A stretch of DNA of 64,000 nucleotides from Methyloterricola oryzae (GCF_000934725.1 NZ_JYNS01000002.1:124001-188000), one strand, 5' to 3'; shown: positions 38,551-47,996, counted from the stretch's first letter. The notes: generated by a model from the sequence alone, not told the origin. Program-made: numbers and translations.

Positions 38551-38741
38551 GGGTAAGGGCGCTTAGGTCTTCGCTTCCCGGAGCTTGTGTTTTTTGGCCG
38601 CGGCATGATCCGCGCCAGCCTCTTGATGATGGCGGTTACGCGGGGGCGGACTTCTTCAGGTTCGTGCCTGTGCGGCATCTGGCGCATGGAAATCAGTCAT
38701 ATGCCGGAGCTAGATCGCTGGGGGCCGGGCCTGTGGGCGCA

Positions 38742-38770
38742 TGAGGGATTTTGCCTTCTCAAACGTCTTA
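38742..38770 (+). promoter_or_regulatory. Repeated promoter-like element, copy 1
   Basis: TGAGGGATT-N7-CTCAAACGTCTTA, 24 of 29 positions identical to 45763-45791. The CGTCTTA part resembles ECF sigma -10 elements. It lies 120 bases before the first PepSY gene. Confidence 0.45.
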
Positions 38771-38890
38771 TGGAATGAGGGCGGCTGATCTGCCGGGGAT
38801 GCCTGGTGGGCGTCGGTATCTGGCTGCCTCCGTCCTCGTTTGAAACCGGGCTGGATTATGCCGGCGCCCGCGAACCGATGGAATTTACCG

Positions 38891-40177
38891 ATGACACGTC
38901 ATTTCTGGGTACTGCTGCACCGCTACGCCGGGCTGGCCATGGCGCTCTTTCTGGTACTGGTGGGACTCACCGGCAGTCTTCTGGCTTTTCTCTCCGAACT
39001 GGAGCACATCGTCACGCCGCAGTTTTATGCCGCATCAAGTGACGCCCCGCGGCTGGCCCCGGCCAGTCTCGCGGAGCGCGCCGCTGCCCTCGCGCCCGAG
39101 GCACAGGTGACTGCGCTGTGGATGGGGCAGCATGATGTGGTGAACGTGGCCCTGGAGCCGCGGGAGGATCCGGCTACTGGTAAACCATACGATCTGGATT
39201 ACGACCAGATGATGCTGGATCCCTGGACTGGCGCGGAACTAGGCCGGCGCAGTTGGGGCGCCATTTCGCAAGGCTTGGTCAACCTCATGCCCTTCATTTA
39301 CAAGCTGCATTACTCGCTGGCGCTGGATGAGCCCGGCATCTGGATCCTGGGCATCGTGGCCCTGATCTGGACCCTGGACAGCTTTGTCGGTTTTTATCTC
39401 ACCCTGCCAGCGACCGCAAAATCAAACCAACCGACACGTCATCGCACGTTCTGGCAGCGCTGGCAGCCGAGCTGGCAAATCAAATGGCACGGATCTGCCA
39501 CCCGGATCAACTTCGATCTGCACCGGGCGGGAGGGCTTTGGCTGTGGGCCATGCTCCTGATCTTCGCCTGGTCCAGTGTCTACATGGACCTGTGGGACAC
39601 GGTCTACACCCAGGCGACCCGGTTGGTACTGGAGTACCACGAGCCCTGGACCGAGCTGACCAAGCGGGAGGATCCATTGAAGCACCCGGCTCTGGACTGG
39701 CGGCAGGCGCAAACGGTGGGCGCCCGCCTCATGGATGAAGCCGCAAGGGCAGGGGAATTCACCGTGGAGCGCGTCACCAGCCTGCGCCTGGACGCCGAGC
39801 ACGGCGTTTATGTTTACGGCGTGCGGAGCAGCCTCGAGGTCCAGGATCACGGCGGCCATACGGATGTGTATTTCGATGCCAACTCGGGCGAACAGAAATT
39901 GCTGCTGTTGCCCACCGGCCAGTATGCCGGCAACACGGTGACGAGTTGGCTGGCGGCCTTGCACATGGCCAATGTGTTCGGCTTGCCCTACCGCATTTTC
40001 GTCTGCCTCTTCGGCGTGGTGTTGACGGGTCTGTCGGTCACCGGCGTGGTTATTTGGCTGCAGAAGCGCCGTTCCCGACGCGGACGGCGCAGGGTCGAAA
40101 AATCCAGCTTGCCTGATGATTCCAAGGTACGGGCTGAGCGGCCGGCCGTCGTGGTGATGGAAGAAGGCTCTGACTGA
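38891..40177 (+). CDS. PepSY-associated TM domain protein 1 (putative inner-membrane ferric-chelate reductase)
   Basis: 428 aa from ATG 38891. PepSY-TM layout: N-terminal helix HFWVLLHRYAGLAMALFLVLVGLTGSLLAF with conserved His and E, periplasmic loop, helices 2 and 3 (LHYSLALDEPGIWILGIVALIW; NFDLHRAGGLWLWAMLLIFAWSS), a second loop, and a final helix before a basic tail (KRRSRRGRRR). Conserved intramembrane His residues suggest heme binding. Relatives such as FpvG and FoxB reduce ferric siderophores in the periplasm or inner membrane. Located where receptor 2 should be followed by its partner. Confidence 0.85.
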   Translation: MTRHFWVLLHRYAGLAMALFLVLVGLTGSLLAFLSELEHIVTPQFYAASSDAPRLAPASLAERAAALAPEAQVTALWMGQHDVVNVALEPREDPATGKPYDLDYDQMMLDPWTGAELGRRSWGAISQGLVNLMPFIYKLHYSLALDEPGIWILGIVALIWTLDSFVGFYLTLPATAKSNQPTRHRTFWQRWQPSWQIKWHGSATRINFDLHRAGGLWLWAMLLIFAWSSVYMDLWDTVYTQATRLVLEYHEPWTELTKREDPLKHPALDWRQAQTVGARLMDEAARAGEFTVERVTSLRLDAEHGVYVYGVRSSLEVQDHGGHTDVYFDANSGEQKLLLLPTGQYAGNTVTSWLAALHMANVFGLPYRIFVCLFGVVLTGLSVTGVVIWLQKRRSRRGRRRVEKSSLPDDSKVRAERPAVVVMEEGSD

Positions 40178-40401
40178 GATCGACTGGCGCGTGTGGTCGG
40201 TGGCGTTGAGTAGAACAGGTGTGTGAAATGCCGCGCTTTTGGCCTGCCTTTATTACAGAGCCACTGCCGTACCGGGCAGAAGTTTTGGGCTGTACTACTA
40301 ACGATATGAAATAAAACTAAAACTTTAGCCTCTAAAATTATCCACTCAATTCGGGCACCAATGTTGCTGCAGGGCTGAAAACGACACTAGCGGCCTAGAG
40401 C

Positions 40402-40911
40402 ATGTCCGTCATTTCCCACGATGTGATCCTTCATTTGTTCCGCGATCACCGCGAGGCGGTGGTCGGGTTCCTGTTCAATCGTGTGCGGTGCCCTGACGCC
40501 GCCCAGGACCTGAGCCAGGAAGCCTACCTTCGACTTTTGCGCAAGTCCGGCGTGGCGCACGACGACAACCTGGCGGGCTACCTGTTCCGGATCGCCGAAC
40601 GCCTGGCGATCGATTACCTGCGCAGCAGCCAGCGCGCCTTCGCGTCCGAACCGCTGAACGAGAACATCGTCAGCCCGCAGCCGGAGCCGGCCGATCTGAC
40701 TTTGTTGCGGGAACAATGCGATCTTCTGCTGGATGCCATCGCCTCGATGTCGAAGCGCGTGCGCGCCGTGTTCCTGCTGCGCAAGATCGACGAGATGAGC
40801 TATTCGGAAATTGCCCGGCGTCTTGGCATTTCCGAGAAGACGGTGCAGCGGCATCTGGTCAAGGCGATGCTGCATTGCCACCGGCGCTTGGAACTCGGGC
40901 GCCGAGCTTAG
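40402..40911 (+). CDS. FecI-like ECF sigma factor 3
   Basis: 169 aa. Region 2: CPDAAQDLSQEAYLRLLRKSG and NLAGYLFRIAERLAIDYLR; region 4: IDEMSYSEIARRLGISEKTVQRHLVKAM. Starts at ATG 40402, preceded by a notably AT-rich 70-base promoter region (40290-40360) that is unlike its surroundings. FecR 3 begins five bases after its stop. Confidence 0.92.
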   Translation: MSVISHDVILHLFRDHREAVVGFLFNRVRCPDAAQDLSQEAYLRLLRKSGVAHDDNLAGYLFRIAERLAIDYLRSSQRAFASEPLNENIVSPQPEPADLTLLREQCDLLLDAIASMSKRVRAVFLLRKIDEMSYSEIARRLGISEKTVQRHLVKAMLHCHRRLELGRRA

Positions 40912-40916
40912 GCGGC

Positions 40917-41897
40917 ATGTCTATGGAAGCAAGTAAACAGCGTCAAGAAGAAAAGCTCCTGAAAACCGCCGTTGAGTGGTTCGTGCGCTTGCAATCCGAA
41001 CATTGTTCCGCCGAGGAATACGCGGACTTTCGCCGCTGGCTGGAACGCAGCGATGCGCACCGCTCAGCCTATGCCAATACGGAGCGTATCTGGGGTTCAC
41101 TGGATGAGATCAAGCAACTGCGGGTTCCCGGATTGAACGAGGCACGGGCCGCGCGGCCGCCCTCCCGATCCGGCCGGGTCACGACCTTCCTTCTGGTGCT
41201 GGGCTTCCTGGCCAGTGGTGGCCTCTACTTTGAAGAGCAGCAGGCGCAGCCAGTCTTGTACAGCACGGGCCTTGGGGAAACGCGAACCGTGACGCTCGCC
41301 GACGGAAGCCGCATCGCCATGAATGCCATGACACGCCTCACCGTCACGCAGTCGTTGCTGCGCCGGGACGTCATGCTGGCGAGCGGTGAAGCCTTGTTCG
41401 AGGTGGTCCACCAGGCGTGGCGGCCTTTTACGGTAAAGGCGGGGGCGCTGAGCATACGCGACATCGGCACCCTCTTCGATGTGCGCCTGCGGCTCGACGC
41501 GGTATCGGTGGATGTCCTGAAGGGCGAGGTGAGTCTGGACGACGGCCGGACCGTTCGCAAGCAAACCGTTGCGGCGGGCAGTTCCAGGGCTTATCGCAAG
41601 GATGCGGGGCTGGGGCCGCGCCAGCCAGCGGACGCCGAGCGCGACCGGGCCTGGCTGGAAGGCCGGCTGGTGTTCCGGCAGACACCCTTGAGCGAAGTCG
41701 TTGCGGAAATGGAGCGCCATCATCCGGTGAAGTTTGATTTCGCCGATGGTGAGATTTCCCGCCAAACCCTCAGTGGCAATTTCGACGCCGGCGATCTGCA
41801 ACCCTTCCTTAAGGCCCTGGAGACCATCCTGCCGCTCAAGGCGATCAAATCGGGCGACAGAATTATCGTGCAACAGGCTGAGGCCCGCTCGCGATGA
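40917..41897 (+). CDS. FecR-like anti-sigma/signal transducer 3
   Basis: 326 aa from ATG 40917. DUF4880-like N-terminal region (WFVRLQSEHCSAEEYADFRRWL), transmembrane helix at about 83-100 (TTFLLVLGFLASGGLYF), FecR domain (GETRTVTLADGSRIAMNAMT... AAGSSRAYR) and DUF4974-like C terminus (LSEVVAEMERHHPVKF). Pairs with sigma 3 and receptor 2. Confidence 0.9.
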   Translation: MSMEASKQRQEEKLLKTAVEWFVRLQSEHCSAEEYADFRRWLERSDAHRSAYANTERIWGSLDEIKQLRVPGLNEARAARPPSRSGRVTTFLLVLGFLASGGLYFEEQQAQPVLYSTGLGETRTVTLADGSRIAMNAMTRLTVTQSLLRRDVMLASGEALFEVVHQAWRPFTVKAGALSIRDIGTLFDVRLRLDAVSVDVLKGEVSLDDGRTVRKQTVAAGSSRAYRKDAGLGPRQPADAERDRAWLEGRLVFRQTPLSEVVAEMERHHPVKFDFADGEISRQTLSGNFDAGDLQPFLKALETILPLKAIKSGDRIIVQQAEARSR

Positions 41898-42067
41898 TGG
41901 GCGAGGGTTTCCGCCGGACGTGCCCTTGCGCTGCCGGGGCCCGTGCCGCAAGGCCGAAATCGCTCCGATAGAAAAATGTCCACTTGCAAGTTCCCCGCTC
42001 GTTATTTGTCAGTGAGCGCGTTCGCGCCAGACGCTTTGCACTGATAACCACGAAAGGGGAACACACC

Positions 42068-44494
42068 ATGGAAGCTGGCCATCCGGAGCCAACCACGAAG
42101 CGCATGTCGGTCGGAGAACTGGGCAGGCCATTGATGCTAAGCCTGGCGGCCCTGGCCGTCGAGGCTTCGGCCGGGGAAGCGGCCCGTTACACCTTCGATC
42201 TGCCCTCACAGCCCTTGTCGGCGAGCCTCAACTCGGTCGCGCTGACTTCGGGCGCCAAGCTCGTCTACGCCGACACGACGGTCAAGGACCGGCGGGCTGC
42301 GGCACTTCAGGGCAGCTATACGGTGGACGAGGCGCTCAATCGGCTGTTGGCGGCCAACGATCTGCATGCCGAGCCGGTAGGCGGCACGGTGTTTGCAGTC
42401 AAAGAGGCGGCATCGGCGCCTTCCAACGCCCTGCCCAAGGTCACCGTGACCGGCAAGGCCGACTACGACCCCAATGATCCGTATAACGACAATTACGCGG
42501 TCCCGAATTCCAAGACGGCGACCAAGACCGATACGCCTATCATGGAGACGCCGGTTTCCATCCAGGCGGTCTCGCGCACGGTGATGGATGACCAGCAGGT
42601 GGTGACCCTCAACGATGCCCTGAAGAACATCAGCGGCGTGCAGGTCACCGATGCCTTTTACGACGGGGCGATCATCCGTGGCTTCGACTCCGAGGGCAAT
42701 ACCTATCGCAATGGACTACGCCAGGCCTATTTGAGCAACATGGAGACGGCGAACCTTTCGGCCGTCGAGGTGCTGAAAGGCCCTGCCTCCGTGTTGTACG
42801 GGCGAATCCAGCCGGGCGGCATGATCAACCTGGTGCCCAAGCGGGGGTTCAAGGACCCGTACTTCTCCGTGCAGCAGCAGTTCGGCTCCTATGACTTCTA
42901 TCGCACCACGGTGGATGCCACGGGTCCCTTGACGTCGGACAAGACCTTGCTCGGGCGGATGAACATCGCCTATCGCAGCAACAATTCCTTCCGCGACTTC
43001 GTCAGTCAGGAAAATGTTTTCGTTGCGCCGACTGTGACCTGGCGGCCCACGGACCAGTTCGAGGTGAACCTGGATGTGGAATACCAACATTACCAGTTCA
43101 CCGACGACGAGGGTGGTCTGGTGGCGGTCGGCAATCGGCCGGCGGACATTCCCATCAACCGCTTCCTGCAGGACGGAAACTACACCAGCAAACTGCACCC
43201 CAATACCCAGGACAAGGTGCTGACCGCCCTCGATTGGACCTATCGCTTCAACGAAGACTGGCGCATCACCAACCGCTTCCAGTACACCTCCACCAGCTAC
43301 CATCAGACGTCCCTGTGGTTCGGAGAACTGAACGAAGCCACCGGCGTATTGAAGCGGGGTGTCTGGGACACGGCGCTGCGTCGCAACTCCTATGCCGCCA
43401 ATCTGGATCTGGTCGGCAAGTTCTTCACCGGCGACTTCATGCGACACGAGACCCTGGTGGGCTTCGACTTCTACCGTCTGGACGAGCACGACGGCCCCGG
43501 TTACACCAACGGCATCTATGGCGGGATCAACGAGATCAATATCTACGATCCGCAATACAGCGGCACCGATCTGACCCGCCTGCTGCCGCCCGCGCTGGAC
43601 TTTGCCTACGAAAACTACGAGAACTGGTACGGGGTTTACTTCCAGGACCAGATCACCCTGTGGGAGAAGTTGCATGTGCTGCTCGGTGGGCGACAGGACT
43701 GGGCTTCGCAAAGCACGGGCGGATCGGACAACGGATCGTTTGCGGCCATCAACCTGGAGTCCCTTTCAAGCAATGCCTTCAATCCCCGCTTCGGGCTGTT
43801 GTACCAGGCGACGCCCTGGCTCTCCCTCTACGGCAACTACGTGCAGTCTTACGGCTCGGCAAACTCCGGGTTCTCCATTTCAGGCCAGCCCTTCAGCCCG
43901 CAGACCGGCAAGCAGGCGGAGATGGGCGCCAAGCTGGAATCACCGGACAAGCGTGTGACGGCGACCTTGGCCTTTTACCAGATCTACAAGGACAATCTGT
44001 TGGCAGTGGACCCGCAGAATCCTCAATATTCCAGGGCAAGCGGTCAGGCCAGGAGTCGTGGTTTCGAACTGGACGTGAGCGGCCGGATTACCGAAAACTG
44101 GGGCGTGACGGCGAGCTACGCCTATACCGACGCGGACTACGTCAAGGGCGATTTCGAGGGCAACGGACTGATGGGCGTGGCGAAAAATTCAGGCAACGTC
44201 TGGACCAAGTACGAGTTCAGCGAAGGCGACCTGAAAGGGCTGAGTTTCGGTACCGGCGTCTATGCGCGGGGGCAGCGCCAGGGCGATCCCGAGAATTCAT
44301 TCCAACTGCCTGGCTATGTGCGCTGGGACGCCAGCATTGGATACAGCTTCGTTCATGCGGGCGCCAAGATCACGACGCAGTTGAATGCCTACAACCTGCT
44401 CGATCAAACCTACTACGACCGCTCCAGCTACCGTTTGGGCATCAACGCAGGAGCGCCATTGACCTTCCTGGGTTCGGTCCGGGTGGAGTATTAG
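42068..44494 (+). CDS. TonB-dependent ferric-siderophore receptor 2 with signalling domain
   Basis: 808 aa from ATG 42068 (GGGGAA upstream). The N terminus has a weak signal peptide (about 1-38), then an STN domain (YTFDLPSQPLSASLNSVALT), TonB-box region (LPKVTVTGKADYD), plug (AVSRTVMDDQQVVTLNDALK; VEVLKGPASVLYGRIQPGG) and barrel ending GSVRVEY. The N-terminal segment before the hydrophobic stretch is unusually long and charged. Clearly paralogous to receptor 1. Followed after two bases by the PepSY gene, so translation is probably coupled. Confidence 0.92.
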   Translation: MEAGHPEPTTKRMSVGELGRPLMLSLAALAVEASAGEAARYTFDLPSQPLSASLNSVALTSGAKLVYADTTVKDRRAAALQGSYTVDEALNRLLAANDLHAEPVGGTVFAVKEAASAPSNALPKVTVTGKADYDPNDPYNDNYAVPNSKTATKTDTPIMETPVSIQAVSRTVMDDQQVVTLNDALKNISGVQVTDAFYDGAIIRGFDSEGNTYRNGLRQAYLSNMETANLSAVEVLKGPASVLYGRIQPGGMINLVPKRGFKDPYFSVQQQFGSYDFYRTTVDATGPLTSDKTLLGRMNIAYRSNNSFRDFVSQENVFVAPTVTWRPTDQFEVNLDVEYQHYQFTDDEGGLVAVGNRPADIPINRFLQDGNYTSKLHPNTQDKVLTALDWTYRFNEDWRITNRFQYTSTSYHQTSLWFGELNEATGVLKRGVWDTALRRNSYAANLDLVGKFFTGDFMRHETLVGFDFYRLDEHDGPGYTNGIYGGINEINIYDPQYSGTDLTRLLPPALDFAYENYENWYGVYFQDQITLWEKLHVLLGGRQDWASQSTGGSDNGSFAAINLESLSSNAFNPRFGLLYQATPWLSLYGNYVQSYGSANSGFSISGQPFSPQTGKQAEMGAKLESPDKRVTATLAFYQIYKDNLLAVDPQNPQYSRASGQARSRGFELDVSGRITENWGVTASYAYTDADYVKGDFEGNGLMGVAKNSGNVWTKYEFSEGDLKGLSFGTGVYARGQRQGDPENSFQLPGYVRWDASIGYSFVHAGAKITTQLNAYNLLDQTYYDRSSYRLGINAGAPLTFLGSVRVEY

Positions 44495-44496
44495 GC

Positions 44497-45744
44497 GTGG
44501 TTAGCATCGCTCATCGCCATTCCCCGGAAGACTTTGGCGCCGCAAGGCTTGCGCGCCTCAAGGCCCGCCGCCGGGTGTGGCTGCAGGTGCACTTGTGGCT
44601 CGGACTGACGGCGGGAGCGGTGCTGGCCCTGATCGGGCTGACCGGCAGCGTGCTGGTGTTCTGGCAGGAGTTGGATGCCTGGCTGAGTCCAGGGCAGTTC
44701 CGGGTGAGCGCGCCCGCCGAATCGGCATCCTATCGCCCGCTCGACGAGATCGTGGCGGCGGCCCGGACTGGCGCTCCCCCTGGCGCTGAACCTGGCTTCG
44801 TCTATTACCCGGAAGGCCCCGAGGACGTCTTCACTTTCTTCTTCGACAAGCCGGGCGCAACCGTGGGTGAGTCGGATACCCTCAATGTGTCCGTCAACCC
44901 TTATACGGCAAGGGTGACGGGCACTCGGGTCTTCTACAGTGGGACCAGCTATTTCGACAATTGCCTGATGGGCTTCATCTTCAAACTGCACTACGCCCTG
45001 TTGTGGAAGGAGGGTGGCGTCGTTCTGGTGGGCGGCATCGGCGTGCTGCTGGTGGTGTCGGTGCTGAGCGGGCTGATCCTGTGGTGGCCCTTAACCGGCC
45101 AGTGGCTGAATGCGCTGACCATCAAGCGCCGCGCCAGCGCCGAGCGCTTCAACTTCGATCTGCACAAGACCTTCGGGTTCTACTCAACCCTGGTGCTGCT
45201 GGCAGTGCTGGTTTCGGGTGTCTACATGAACTTGCCCGAGCAGGTCGTCTGGCTGGTGGAGCGCGTTTCCAAGGTGAACCCGTTAGACGAGTTCCATTCC
45301 ACGGTTCTAACAGGTTCCACACCCATCGGGCTTGGCCGCGCCGTGGAGAACGCCCGTGCGAGCTATCCCTTGGGACGGCTGCGTTTTCTCAATTTGCCTT
45401 CATCGCCGGAAGGCGTCTACCAGATCTGCGGGCAGGGGGGCGACGAACTGGCGCGCTATGTCCTGGATACCCGTTGCGTGTCCATCGACCAGTACACCGG
45501 CGCTGTGCTCCAGGTGACGGACCCCGCCCACGGCAGCGGCGGCGATGTGTTCATCCAGTGGCAGTGGCCGCTGCACTCAGGACAGGCCTTTGGCATGACG
45601 GGCCGGCTTCTGGTGTTCGCCTCCGGCCTGGCATGTCCGGTGCTGTTTGTCACGGGGATCATCCGCTGGCGGCAGAAAAAGCGGGCGGCGCGGGCTGGAA
45701 TCGAACGCCGGCAAACGCGGCAGGCCGCCGGCGCGATGCCGTGA
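44497..45744 (+). CDS. PepSY-associated TM domain protein 2 (putative ferric-chelate reductase)
   Basis: 415 aa from GTG 44497 with GGAG in the last codons of the receptor gene. Same topology as the first PepSY protein: VWLQVHLWLGLTAGAVLALIGLTGSVLVF, then FKLHYALLWK and NFDLHKTFGFYSTLVLLAVLVSG with conserved His, and a last helix before RWRQKKRAARAG. Its position directly after a signalling siderophore receptor mirrors fpv/fox-type loci, supporting a role in iron release from the chelator. Confidence 0.87.
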   Translation: MVSIAHRHSPEDFGAARLARLKARRRVWLQVHLWLGLTAGAVLALIGLTGSVLVFWQELDAWLSPGQFRVSAPAESASYRPLDEIVAAARTGAPPGAEPGFVYYPEGPEDVFTFFFDKPGATVGESDTLNVSVNPYTARVTGTRVFYSGTSYFDNCLMGFIFKLHYALLWKEGGVVLVGGIGVLLVVSVLSGLILWWPLTGQWLNALTIKRRASAERFNFDLHKTFGFYSTLVLLAVLVSGVYMNLPEQVVWLVERVSKVNPLDEFHSTVLTGSTPIGLGRAVENARASYPLGRLRFLNLPSSPEGVYQICGQGGDELARYVLDTRCVSIDQYTGAVLQVTDPAHGSGGDVFIQWQWPLHSGQAFGMTGRLLVFASGLACPVLFVTGIIRWRQKKRAARAGIERRQTRQAAGAMP

Positions 45745-45762
45745 AAAAGTTTCGCGTCGGGG

Positions 45763-45791
45763 TGAGGGATTTCACTCACTCAAACGTCTTA
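45763..45791 (+). promoter_or_regulatory. Repeated promoter-like element, copy 2
   Basis: Second copy of the 29-base element (TGAGGGATT-N7-CTCAAACGTCTTA), 35 bases before the small gene that opens the tonB2-exbBD run. See the copy at 38742-38770. Confidence 0.45.
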
Positions 45792-45825
45792 GCTATTGAA
45801 TGCCACACGAGAGAGGAAGACCGTG

Positions 45826-46134
45826 ATGAAGATGAAGCAGGCCAAGGGACGATCGGAACTGGAAAACACCCTCGTGCGCATGGGCGATCACTTCCCATCG
45901 ACGCGTTATTTTCAGGTGCATTTCGAGTATCTGGAGAGCCTGCTGATCGAAACCCGCGATTGCCTGGAGGGCTTGAAGCGCCAGGTGGCTGCGGTGAACG
46001 AGGCGAGCGACGAATTTGACGCGACGCACCGTGCCGCCAAGCGGTCACCGCGTCCCGGCTTGTCCCTGGAAGCCGAACGTCGTTTGCGCGCCCAGGGCCG
46101 CAACCTGGAAGATGAACAATGGGAGGGCTTTTGA
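45826..46134 (+). CDS. Small hypothetical protein in the TonB-ExbBD operon, 102 aa
   Basis: Starts at ATG 45826 with AGAGGAAG upstream. Soluble, highly charged, mostly helical; a central YFQVHFEYLESLLIETRDCLEG followed by a basic tail. No domain recognised. Its 3' end overlaps tonB2 by 16 bases, so it is translated in the same run as the transport genes; a regulatory or assembly role is possible but unproven. Confidence 0.7.
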   Translation: MKMKQAKGRSELENTLVRMGDHFPSTRYFQVHFEYLESLLIETRDCLEGLKRQVAAVNEASDEFDATHRAAKRSPRPGLSLEAERRLRAQGRNLEDEQWEGF

Positions 46135-46880
46135 GCTTTTGTTTCCTGCCACCTTGGCCGCAGCCGGACGGCACGCCGGGGCCGCTACCGGTGGCGCAGT
46201 TCCAGCTGACCTGGAACCGTTCCGCTGGGGTGGCGCTGGCGGCGGTGCTGGCAGTCGTGTTGCACGCTGCGCTGCTATGGTGGTTCATCAACCGGCCGGC
46301 GCCGCTCCCATTTACGCAGGCCGCGCCGCTGCCCATGATCGATATCACCTTGGCGGCGCCCCCGGCCCCGCCGGTGACCCAGCCCGATGTGCCGCCACCG
46401 CCTATTCCGCCGAAGGAGATGAAAAAGCCCGAGGTCAAGCCTGAGAGGAAGCCCAAGCTTAAACCTAAATCCGAGGTCAAGCAGAAGGTGGTCAAGCCGG
46501 CCGAGCCCAAGGAAGAGGTTCAGGAAGCAGCCCCGCCGGCCCCGCCCGCGCCGCCGCTGCCCAAGCAGGACAAACCGGCGGCGCCGCGTAACGAACCGTA
46601 CACGCCGGCCAGTTCCGACGCCAACTACTTGCACAACCCGCGTCCGGTCTACCCGGGCATCGCCCGTCAACGCCACTGGGAAGGTCTGGTGCTGCTGAAG
46701 GTCTATGTGACGCCGGAAGGGCATTGCGGGCAGTTGGCGGTGGCCCGCAGCAGCGGCCACGAGGTACTGGATGAGTCGGCCATGGACGCCGTGAGGGAGT
46801 GGCGCTTCGTATCCGCCATGCGAGGCAGCACGCCGGTCGCAAGTTGGGTGACGGTGCCCATCGAATTCAACCTGGAATGA
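46119..46880 (+). CDS. TonB energy-transducing protein (second copy)
   Basis: 253 aa. Anchor helix at about 36-56 (VALAAVLAVVLHAALLWWFI), a long Pro/Lys spacer (PEVKPERKPKLKPKSEVK and onwards), and the TonB C-terminal domain (YPGIARQRHWEGLVLLKVYV; SSGHEVLDESAMDAVREWRFV). Paralogous to the tonB at 30465-31211 and, unlike it, followed directly by exbB and exbD. Probably the main energiser for the receptors here. Confidence 0.92.
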   Translation: MGGLLSFCFLPPWPQPDGTPGPLPVAQFQLTWNRSAGVALAAVLAVVLHAALLWWFINRPAPLPFTQAAPLPMIDITLAAPPAPPVTQPDVPPPPIPPKEMKKPEVKPERKPKLKPKSEVKQKVVKPAEPKEEVQEAAPPAPPAPPLPKQDKPAAPRNEPYTPASSDANYLHNPRPVYPGIARQRHWEGLVLLKVYVTPEGHCGQLAVARSSGHEVLDESAMDAVREWRFVSAMRGSTPVASWVTVPIEFNLE

Positions 46881-46933
46881 TGCAACCCGTTCCGGATCCT
46901 GCATAACATCATCAAGATAGAAGGAGGCCCCTC

Positions 46934-47614
46934 GTGGACCTATCGGAAACCACCATCGTCAATGGCACTCTCTGGGTTCTGGGAGGCTTCTCCCTGCTCA
47001 CCTGGAGCGTGATTCTCATCAAAGCCGGGGAGCTGGTACTCAACCGGCTGCGCAATCACCTGTTCATCCGCAATGTCGCGCCGGACGGCCATCTGCAGGG
47101 CCTGCCTGAGGAGGCTGCGATCAAATCGCAGGCCGCGCGGGTTTACGAGGCAGGCCGGAGAACCCTGGCGCGGGCCCATGTGAGCCTGTTCAGCCAGGAT
47201 AAGCACGATTGCTGGCACGACCTGCTGGAGCGCACACTGCGGCAGCAGGTGCTGAAGGAGCGGGCGCACATGGAATCGGGCCTCGGCTGGCTGGCCAGCA
47301 TCGGCAGCACAGCGCCTTTCGTCGGGCTGTTCGGCACGGTCTGGGGCATCATGCACGCCCTGAAGGACATCAGCCTGAAGGGCTCTGCCAGCCTGGAGGT
47401 GGTGGCCGGTCCCATCGGCGAGGCGCTGATCGCTACGGCCTTGGGTATCGCCGTGGCCATCCCGGCGGTGATCGCCTACAACTTCTTCCTGCGCCAGAGC
47501 CGCAAGATCGCGTCCAGCCTGGACCATTTCGCCAGCGATTTCCTGCACTCGACCATCGAGGCCCATCTGACCGCCGCCACGGAGACCGAACATGGCCATG
47601 CAAACGCAGGATAA
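46934..47614 (+). CDS. exbB: ExbB/TolQ-like proton channel subunit
   Basis: 226 aa from GTG 46934 (GAAGGAGG upstream). Three helices; the conserved block SIGSTAPFVGLFGTVWGIMHAL and the final helix with IATALGIAVAIPAVIAYNFF are hallmarks. With ExbD it forms the pentamer-dimer motor that powers TonB. Overlaps exbD by 23 bases. Confidence 0.95.
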   Translation: MDLSETTIVNGTLWVLGGFSLLTWSVILIKAGELVLNRLRNHLFIRNVAPDGHLQGLPEEAAIKSQAARVYEAGRRTLARAHVSLFSQDKHDCWHDLLERTLRQQVLKERAHMESGLGWLASIGSTAPFVGLFGTVWGIMHALKDISLKGSASLEVVAGPIGEALIATALGIAVAIPAVIAYNFFLRQSRKIASSLDHFASDFLHSTIEAHLTAATETEHGHANAG

Positions 47615-47996
47615 CGACAGCGAAATGAGCGAGATCAACGTCACGCCTCTGGTGGACGTGATGCTGGTGCTGCTGGTGGTGTTCATCGTCACCGCGCCGC
47701 TGCTGACCCAGGTGGTGCGCGTCAAGCTGCCCAAGACCGAGCAGACCGAGCCCTCGCCGGATCAGCATGTGGCCATACTCAGCGTCAATGCCGACGGACA
47801 GCCGGTGCTGGACGACCATCCGGTTTCCCTGGAGTCCCTGGAGACCGAGCTCAAGGCGTTGCAGGAGAAGGACCCGGAGGTGAGCGTGCAACTCCAGGCG
47901 GACAAGGGCGCGGTGTTCGATGCCGTCGCCAAGGTCATGGCCGCCGCGCAGCGCTCCGGCATCGGCAAGCTGTCCTTCGTCACCCTGCAACGCTGA
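47592..47996 (+). CDS. exbD: ExbD/TolR-like motor subunit
   Basis: 134 aa. SEINVTPLVDVMLVLLVVFI carries the essential membrane Asp; the periplasmic domain follows. Completes the TonB2-ExbB-ExbD complex. Eight bases separate it from the outer-membrane efflux gene. Confidence 0.95.
   Translation: MAMQTQDNDSEMSEINVTPLVDVMLVLLVVFIVTAPLLTQVVRVKLPKTEQTEPSPDQHVAILSVNADGQPVLDDHPVSLESLETELKALQEKDPEVSVQLQADKGAVFDAVAKVMAAAQRSGIGKLSFVTLQR

Noticed and set aside
40290-40360. Fur box in the AT-rich region before sigma 3
   Set aside because: The region is AT-rich and a reasonable promoter, but no 19-base dyad close to the Fur consensus could be aligned.
43234-44496. Apparent 836-codon gene formed by extending the second PepSY frame upstream through receptor 2
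   Set aside because: The upstream 421 codons are out of frame with an intact receptor gene and resemble no protein; the PepSY gene starts at GTG 44497.
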